Source: Phanerodontia chrysosporium (Eukaryota; Basidiomycota; Agaricomycetes; Polyporales; Phanerochaetaceae). Taken from it: 64,000 nt of DNA. Made by a program: the position numbers and the translations under genes. Location of the stretch: positions 2,170,001 through 2,234,000 of the forward strand of contig MJGA01000003.1 in the NCBI GenBank assembly GCA_001910725.1, given 5' to 3'. The notes under the pieces were generated by a model, which was given only the letters and a program-made list of their open reading frames with translations, made no database searches and was not told where the DNA came from. The stretch's first letter is position 1; each line of letters starts with the position of its first letter. Positions 58,452 through 64,000 of this stretch are shown here, one piece after another.

Positions 58452-60648
58452 ATGGACCCTGGATTCTCTGCGGATGAGGTTGGTCGCGTGTTTGCTCTGC
58501 ACGCCGCGTCTGACAACGAGCCATGGCCAGATTGCCCCAATTGCCATCCTTATGGATGAGCTTCGCTCAGACGATGTTCAACTACGCCTCAATGCCATCC
58601 ATCGCATCTCCACCATCGCCCTCGCTCTTGGACCAGAACGCGCCAGAGAGGAACTGATACCCTTTCTCCAAGACTCTGTAGATGACGAAGATGAGGTCCT
58701 ACTAGCCCTTGCGGAGGAGTTAGGCCGTAATTTCGAAGAGTACATTGGCGGCCCTCAGTACGCTCATCTCTTGTTGGGGCCGTTGGAAAACCTGTCAGCT
58801 GTAGAGGAGACGTTGGTGAGAGATAAGGTACGCCACGCTACTCAACTGTATGCACGATCCGGAGTGCTGATTTGTGCGCGTCACACTTGTGTAGGCGGCC
58901 GAGTCCATTACCAAGATTTCTGCCATCCTTAGCCCGGAGCAGATCGAGCAGTACTACATACCCTTACTCCAGAAGCTGTCGCGGGGCGAGTGGTTCACTT
59001 CGCGCACAACCGCTTGCGCCTTGTACCATCCCGTGTATGACAAGGTCTCGCCACAAATCCAGGACGATCTTAGGAGGGGTTTTGCGTCACTGGGCTCTGA
59101 TGATACACCGATGGTTCGGAGGGCCGCTGCTAAGTGGTTGGGGGTATGTGCCACGATCGCTCCGTTCTACGTATGCGTCCTTACCACGTGCCACCTCATA
59201 CAGCACTTCGTCAAGAAGCTGTCGAAGCAGCATGTCCTGAACGAGGGTCTTACCATCTACCGCCGCCTCCAGGGCGATGACCAGGACTCCGTTCGTCTGT
59301 TGACGGTGGAGGACCTGATCGCCATCGCGCAACAGTTGACTCCTCCTGAGGTGAAGGAGCAGCTCCTGAAACAGATCCGCCAGTCTATGACGGACAAGAG
59401 CTGGCGTGTGCGGTATATGTCGGCATCGCACTTCAACGAGGTGAGTGATTCACATGTCCGCAGATACAAGCGAGCTCACATTGTCATCTAGCTTGCGGAA
59501 GCCGTCGGCCAGGAGTTGGTTAAAGAAGAGCTCATCCAGCATTACGTTCAGCTTCTGAAGGACAACGAGGCTGAAGTCCGAACTGCCGCTGCCGGTCAAA
59601 TACCAGGTGCTTATCCTTTTCGTGGTGGCGTCTGAGCCTATATTCAGCTGTTCGTAGGCTTCTCCAAGCTTCTCGACAAGGAGGTCATCCTGCTCCGCAT
59701 CATCCCCTGCGTCCGCGAACTCTGCCAGGACACCTCCCAGCATGTCCGTGCGGCCGTCGCGAACCAGATTGCTGGTCTTGCGCCGCTCCTCGGAAAGGAG
59801 GCGACTATCGAACACCTCCTGCCGCTCTTCTTGCACCTCCTCAAGGACGAGTTCCCCGAAGTCCGGCTGAACATCATCAGCAAGCTGGAGACCGTCAACC
59901 AGGGTTTGTTGCCTACCGATTCCGCGCGCCATCTGCTGACGGATTGATTTCTGTAGTAATCGGTATCGAGCTGCTGTCAGAGAGTCTGCTCCCTGCGATT
60001 ATCGAACTTGCTGAAGACAAGTCGTGGCGCGTCCGGCAGGCGATTATCGAGTACATCCCCCTCTTGGCGACACAGCTTGGGAAGCCATTCTTCGACGAGC
60101 AACTTGGCAATCTCTGCATGTCGTGGCTGGGGGACAACGTGTACAGCATTCGCGAAGCTGCAACTGTCAACCTCAAGAAGCTTACCGAGGTGTTTGGTGT
60201 GGAATGGGCCAAGACCCAGATCGTTCCCAAGGTTATTGGGATGGGCCAGCATCCTACATACCTGTTCCGTATGACCACGGTCCAGGCCATCACAGTATGT
60301 GTTCCCACCACTGATTGACAGTTGTTTGACAGCTCTGACACGCATCGCGTTTTACAGACTATCGCTCCCGTGCTGACCTTGGATATTGTTAGCGGGGACA
60401 TCATCGATACGCTGCTTCAGCTTGGACAGGACACCATCCCGAACATCCGTTTCAACGTTGCGAAGTCGCTCGAGGTGCTTGCGACTACGTTTGGCAACAC
60501 ACCCGAGGGCAAGCAGCTCGTGAGACAGAAGATTGTGCCGCTGTTGGAGGTGCAGCAGAAGGACCCAGACGCCGATGTGCGGTTCTTTGCATCAAAAGCG
60601 CTGCAGCAGGTTCGCGCGCTCGAAGGAGGTGCGGCATCGTCTGTGTAA
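58452..60648 (+). CDS. TPD3: Protein phosphatase 2A scaffold subunit A (PR65)
   Basis: Exons 58452-58478, 58531-58827, 58895-59143, 59204-59440, 59492-59606, 59658-59903, 59957-60294 and 60358-60648. It opens [20 protein letters not shown] and consists of HEAT repeats from end to end: [114 protein letters not shown] and [20 protein letters not shown]. The family has 15 HEAT repeats and about 590-600 residues; this model fits. It holds the catalytic C and variable B subunits of PP2A in one complex. The frame is intact through all eight exons. In exon 6 the donor is GTTTGT after CAGG. Confidence 0.95.
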
Positions 60649-61655
60649 TGTTGGCCGTCGCATTACTCACCACGGGCCTTCGTGGCAATCAGCATGAGCA
60701 TAGGATTCTTTTGCGAACTGTCTGGCGGAAGCCAGGACTGTTCATCATTTTGTGGTCATAAAGTACGAATTGGAATCAATGTAGTTTACGAAACCGGTTT
60801 TGTCGTGAAGAAGCGTGCGTACGGCCCGCCAGTGGATTGTGAACGTATGTGCATTCGTACCATCTGTCTTGTTGCGGGACGCCAGGGGCATTGGCGTCTC
60901 CTGACGAACTTCCAGAACGACAGACGGAGGGCCTGAAGGTAGCCCGTGGTTACGACACTAGTCTGATGACTCTAGAGGCTTATTCTACGGGCCGACGTTA
61001 ACAAGGAGAGCCGTGCTCGTCGAATGGGCTGTGGACGCATGGGCGGAAGAGGGGACGAGGATTTACCGCGCGACGGCCATGGCGACCCCGTGGCGGGGCT
61101 CGAGCCCATTCAAAGCGGGGCAGGGCCGTGGGAACGCTGGCTGATGGCGGTCTTCCCGTTTGGACCATCAAGATCGAAGCGCAAACACGCGTTGCACCCG
61201 ATTGGCGAGAACGTTATGGCCGCGTCCGCCTAGCGACGGAGGAGGCCCTTGGGCGTGCCGAGCATCGCATACGACGGGGCTTCACGGGGCTGCACGCTGC
61301 CCGAGACACACCACCCAGCCCGGTCTGCACGTCCGCGGGCCTCTCGCACAGCACAGGCTGGCAGCGCGGCAACAGAACCTCGCGACGCATGGCCGTGTCA
61401 ACAACCGCGACGCGGCGAGACAAGGTGCAGACCGTCCAGGATCACTCTGCACACGGCTCATCAAAATGATTTAGTCAACCGTTCTGCCGTGATGGCTGCG
61501 ACCGCGAATCTGGTCTCATACAACGGGATCGCGGACCAACCAGCGGGCCTTATAAGACCAACAGCACCCCGTCCCGGCCAGAACCCGTTTCCCTTCTCTC
61601 GGTCTCCTCTCGCAGTCTTTTTGCTGTCACTCTTTTGGCTCAACGCTCCTTAATA
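60649..61655. other. Intergenic region upstream of the CPL1-like gene
   Basis: About 1 kb. The first part is the PP2A-A 3' end. From about 61020 on the sequence is GC-rich, with open frames that I regard as chance. The promoter of the next gene is at its end. No further feature supported. Confidence 0.4.
61551..61634 (+). promoter_or_regulatory. TATA box and CT-rich tract of the CPL1-like gene
   Basis: TATAAG at 61551-61556 lies 100 bp before the ATG (61656). It is followed by a pyrimidine-rich stretch (cccttctctcggtctcctct, about 61590-61609). This TATA-plus-CT arrangement is typical of strongly expressed fungal genes for secreted proteins. Confidence 0.6.
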
Positions 61656-63517
61656 ATGGCTCGTCTCTCGAGCGTGCTGCTCTTCGCAGCGGCTGCCCTT
61701 CCATACGTCCTCGCCACTGAGAACTGCGGGTCTGGCGAATTCTTGTACGTGTCGCGACCCATTTATACCTGCACACAAACTGACCTCGCCTGCCAGCTTC
61801 CAGCAGAAGTCGTGCTGTCTTAAGCAGGGTGGCCAGCCTAACCCGCCTTCGCCGCCGTCGGCGTTTCTTGCCCGACTAACGGTTGGTCGTGGCACGATGG
61901 GTACCAGTGCTGTGTGCCGCACCAGCCGCAGACGAGCAACTCTCCTCCACCTCAATGTAACGACGACTGCTTCTGGCACGACCTCGACTTGAAGTGTTAC
62001 CCGCACGGTTCCACGCCGTCGCCGGCGCCTTCGAAGCCAACCACTCCTGCCACGCCGTCGAAGCCCTCTGCGCCTGCCACGCCCAGCAGCAGCGACGACT
62101 GTAACGACAACCACTTCTTGTAAGTGACTCGTGAGATGAGACCACGAGCCGCTGCTCACATGTCGTCTAGCTTCGCGGCGAAGTCGTGCTGTCTCCCTCA
62201 CGGCGGCCAGCCGAACCCTCCGAGCCCGCCGTCCGGCGTCACTTGCCCGACCAACGGCTGGTACTGGAGTGGCAACCACAGCGCGTGCGTTCCCTCGCAG
62301 CCGCAGACCTCCAACAGCCCGGAGCCGCAGTGCAACCCCGACTGCTTCTGGAGCTCGCTCGACCTGAAATGCTACCCTCACGGCTCGACCTCGCCTGCGC
62401 CCCAGCCTACTCCTCCGTCCGCGCCATCGAAGCCCACGACTCCCGCTACTCCTACCGCCCCTGCTACCCCCTCGTCCAGCAGCGACTGTGGCAACGGTCT
62501 CTTCTTGTGAGCATTGTCGTTGATTAATTTGATGTGTGACTGATGGGTTTCGTTAGCTTCGGCGAGAAGTCTTGCTGCTTGCCTCATGGTGGCCAGCCTA
62601 ACCCGCCCAGCCCTCCGTCCGGCGTGACCTGCCCGACGAACGGCTGGTACTGGAGTGGTGATCACAGCGCCTGTGTTCCGTCGCAGCCCCAGACCCCGAG
62701 CAGCCCGCCACCTCAGTGCAACCCTGACTGCTTCTGGAGCTCGCTTGACTTGAAGTGCTACCCTCACGGCAGCACCTCCACGCCCCCGTCTCAGCCCACG
62801 ACGCCTACGGTTCCTTCGGCTCCATCGACTCCCTCTGGCCCCAACGACTGCGACAACAACGAGTTCTGGTGCGTATATACGTTCACATTTGTCGCAGTGC
62901 ATCCATTTACAATTGCGTCAGGTTCCCGACCAAGACTTGCTGCTTGCCCCACGGTGGTCAGCCCAACCCGCCCTCGCCTCCTAGCGGTGTCTCTTGCCCT
63001 CCCTCGTCGTGGTACTGGCACTCTGACAAGCAGTGCTGTGTCCCGAAGAACCCCATCGGCTCTGGCAACCCCCGCCGCAGTGCCAGAAGGGCTGGACCTG
63101 GAGCGCTGGTGACCTCAAGTGCTACCCGCAGCCGCCCACTGCTCCCGCGAACCCGCCGAAGCCTTCTGGCCTTGCTGGCCACAAGCGCCACGCCAAGTCG
63201 CGCGCGACCACTCTTTGCCCGTCTCCCTTGACCGCGTGCCCGATCAAGGGCCTCATGGCCACCTCGGGTGACTACGAGTGTGTCGACATCACCGCTGACC
63301 TCACTTCGTGCGGTGGCTGCGCGTCCACCGGCGCTGGTCAGGACTGCACGGCGATTCCCCACGCGTTCAACGTTGCTTGCACCAAGGGTGCCTGTGTTGG
63401 TAAGTATCCTCAGTGCTTGTCTGGGGCGATACGGAGCTGACCTCTCGCCCTGTAGTCGCCACCTGCGCCAAGGGCTTCAAGCCGAGCGGCGACGCCAAGT
63501 CTTGCATTCCCCTCTAA
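61656..63517 (+). CDS. Secreted modular Cys/Pro-rich protein with CPL1-like C-terminal domain
   Basis: Exons 61656-61744, 61797-62119, 62171-62506, 62557-62868, 62922-63399 and 63456-63517. A signal peptide ([20 protein letters not shown]) is followed by four repeated modules. Each has the pattern [21 protein letters not shown]-x-W, CVP, then [23 protein letters not shown], and a Pro/Thr/Ser linker. The last module is divergent ([17 protein letters not shown]). The C-terminal CPL1-like domain reads [36 protein letters not shown] and [17 protein letters not shown]. Proteins with this domain are secreted by basidiomycetes; the Cryptococcus member is tied to capsule and host interaction. Introns fall at the same phase-2 position before each module. 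Two frame breaks (near 61859-61862 and 63064-63070) are each mended by one base. Exon 2 is 323 nt where 324 is expected. Function here is unknown. Confidence 0.85.
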
Positions 63518-63942
63518 AGGACGTTTTCATTTCTAGAGCCTAATAGCCCCGACACAGAACCCAACAGCACATGCTGCGATACCAGGAGATTCTGAGAGAT
63601 TTTGGAACAGACACTTTGTCTCTCACGATCATTTCACAACTCACTCTTTGGACATTGAGGCGCCGTCCGCGACGCCGGGACTTTGGGTATCATCATGTAG
63701 CGACGTGTGGTGGACGCTCTGTCCGCGCGCGACTTGTGCTGCAGTCTTTTGGATTCGAAAGTGGACTATTTATACGCTTACATTAGACCCTCCCTTTCGC
63801 AATCAATATTCCTTCATATACTCATCCAAGCGCCCGCCCGAGCCTGTCCAAATTTGGCGAACGCGGACGCGAAGCACTGGAGGACGCCGCGAAATAGAGT
63901 TCAAGCTCGCGCAGGTATAAGAACCAGGTTCGGATTCGAACA
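63518..63942. other. 3' region of CPL1-like gene and promoter of a following gene
   Basis: About 425 bp. No gene is seen. Near its end lies a TATAAG at 63917-63922, 20 bp before a possible ATG at 63943, closer than usual for a TATA box and a translation start. Confidence 0.35.
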
Positions 63943-64000
63943 TGCCCCCGTCGCACTTCGTCTGCAACCACCTCCTCCCCACGCTACCCGGTATCCTATC
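63943..64000 (+). CDS. Possible start of a further gene, cut by window end
   Basis: An ATG at 63943 (peptide MPPSHFVCNHLLPTLPGIL) stays open to the end of the window. Only 19 residues are visible and no family can be named. The Pro/Leu-rich content and nearby TATAAG make it possible, but it could equally be leader sequence. Confidence 0.2.

Noticed and set aside
61249..61653. A 134-codon frame upstream of the CPL1-like gene
   Set aside because: Overlaps the TATA box and CT-rich leader; composition is Arg/Ala/Pro-rich in a GC-rich promoter.
36161..63517. Interpreting the broken genes as pseudogenes after relaxed selection
   Set aside because: Each gene is intact on both sides of a single break, introns are perfect, all breaks go the same way, and several are essential or single-copy. 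Sequence error is the simpler reading.
1..64000. tRNA, rRNA, CRISPR or prokaryotic mobile elements
   Set aside because: I looked for cloverleaf-like A/B-box pairs, regularly spaced direct repeats and rRNA-like stretches and saw none convincing; a tRNAscan-SE run could still find a tRNA missed by eye.

Overview
This is a gene-dense stretch of nuclear DNA from a filamentous basidiomycete, most likely an Agaricomycete. The evidence is many spliced genes with roughly 45-60 nt GT-AG introns, CTAAC/CTGAC-like branch sites, GC-rich coding sequence, CT-rich core promoters, and protein families typical of mushrooms. I see no bacterial, plasmid or phage features, no CRISPR array and no clear tRNA or rRNA gene. 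Species cannot be named from the sequence alone.

Layout, left to right: a NIPA-type magnesium transporter (minus, C-terminus off the window) whose last visible intron carries a 1.4-kb terminal-inverted-repeat element; a doubtful small ORF; a DENN-domain Rab exchange factor (plus); an approximately 11.7-kb VPS13 lipid-transfer protein (minus); a small uncharacterised multi-exon gene (plus); an ELO fatty-acid elongase (plus); a RasGAP with PH-like and C2 regions (plus); the AP-2 alpha adaptin (minus); a DExH RNA helicase with dsRNA-binding regions (minus); the HscB/Jac1 iron-sulfur co-chaperone (minus); a dysferlin-domain protein and a TMEM135-like membrane protein in tandem (plus); DPH7 diphthine methylesterase (minus) divergent from a small membrane protein (plus); an O-GlcNAc-transferase-like GT41 protein (minus); a 1.9-kb GC-rich stretch without a recognisable gene; REV3, the catalytic subunit of DNA polymerase zeta (minus); glucose-6-phosphate 1-epimerase (minus); the PP2A scaffold A subunit (plus); and a secreted, modular, cysteine- and proline-rich CPL1-like protein (plus).

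The genes do not form a metabolic cluster. Most are single-copy housekeeping genes. Several concern membrane traffic or lipid transfer (DENN, VPS13, AP-2 alpha, dysferlin-domain protein, TMEM135-like), but their adjacency looks incidental.

Three observations stand out. First, a 1,416-bp element with approximately 285-bp near-identical terminal inverted repeats and a TA target duplication sits inside a NIPA intron that would otherwise be 55 bp. Second, the CPL1-like gene is built from repeated cassettes, each on its own symmetric phase-2 exon. Third, at least eleven coding frames break in the same direction, each repaired by assuming one missing base and most of them lying in or beside short G or C runs. 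This points to consensus deletions in the assembly, so these genes should not be read as pseudogenes, and automatic gene models here should be treated with caution.
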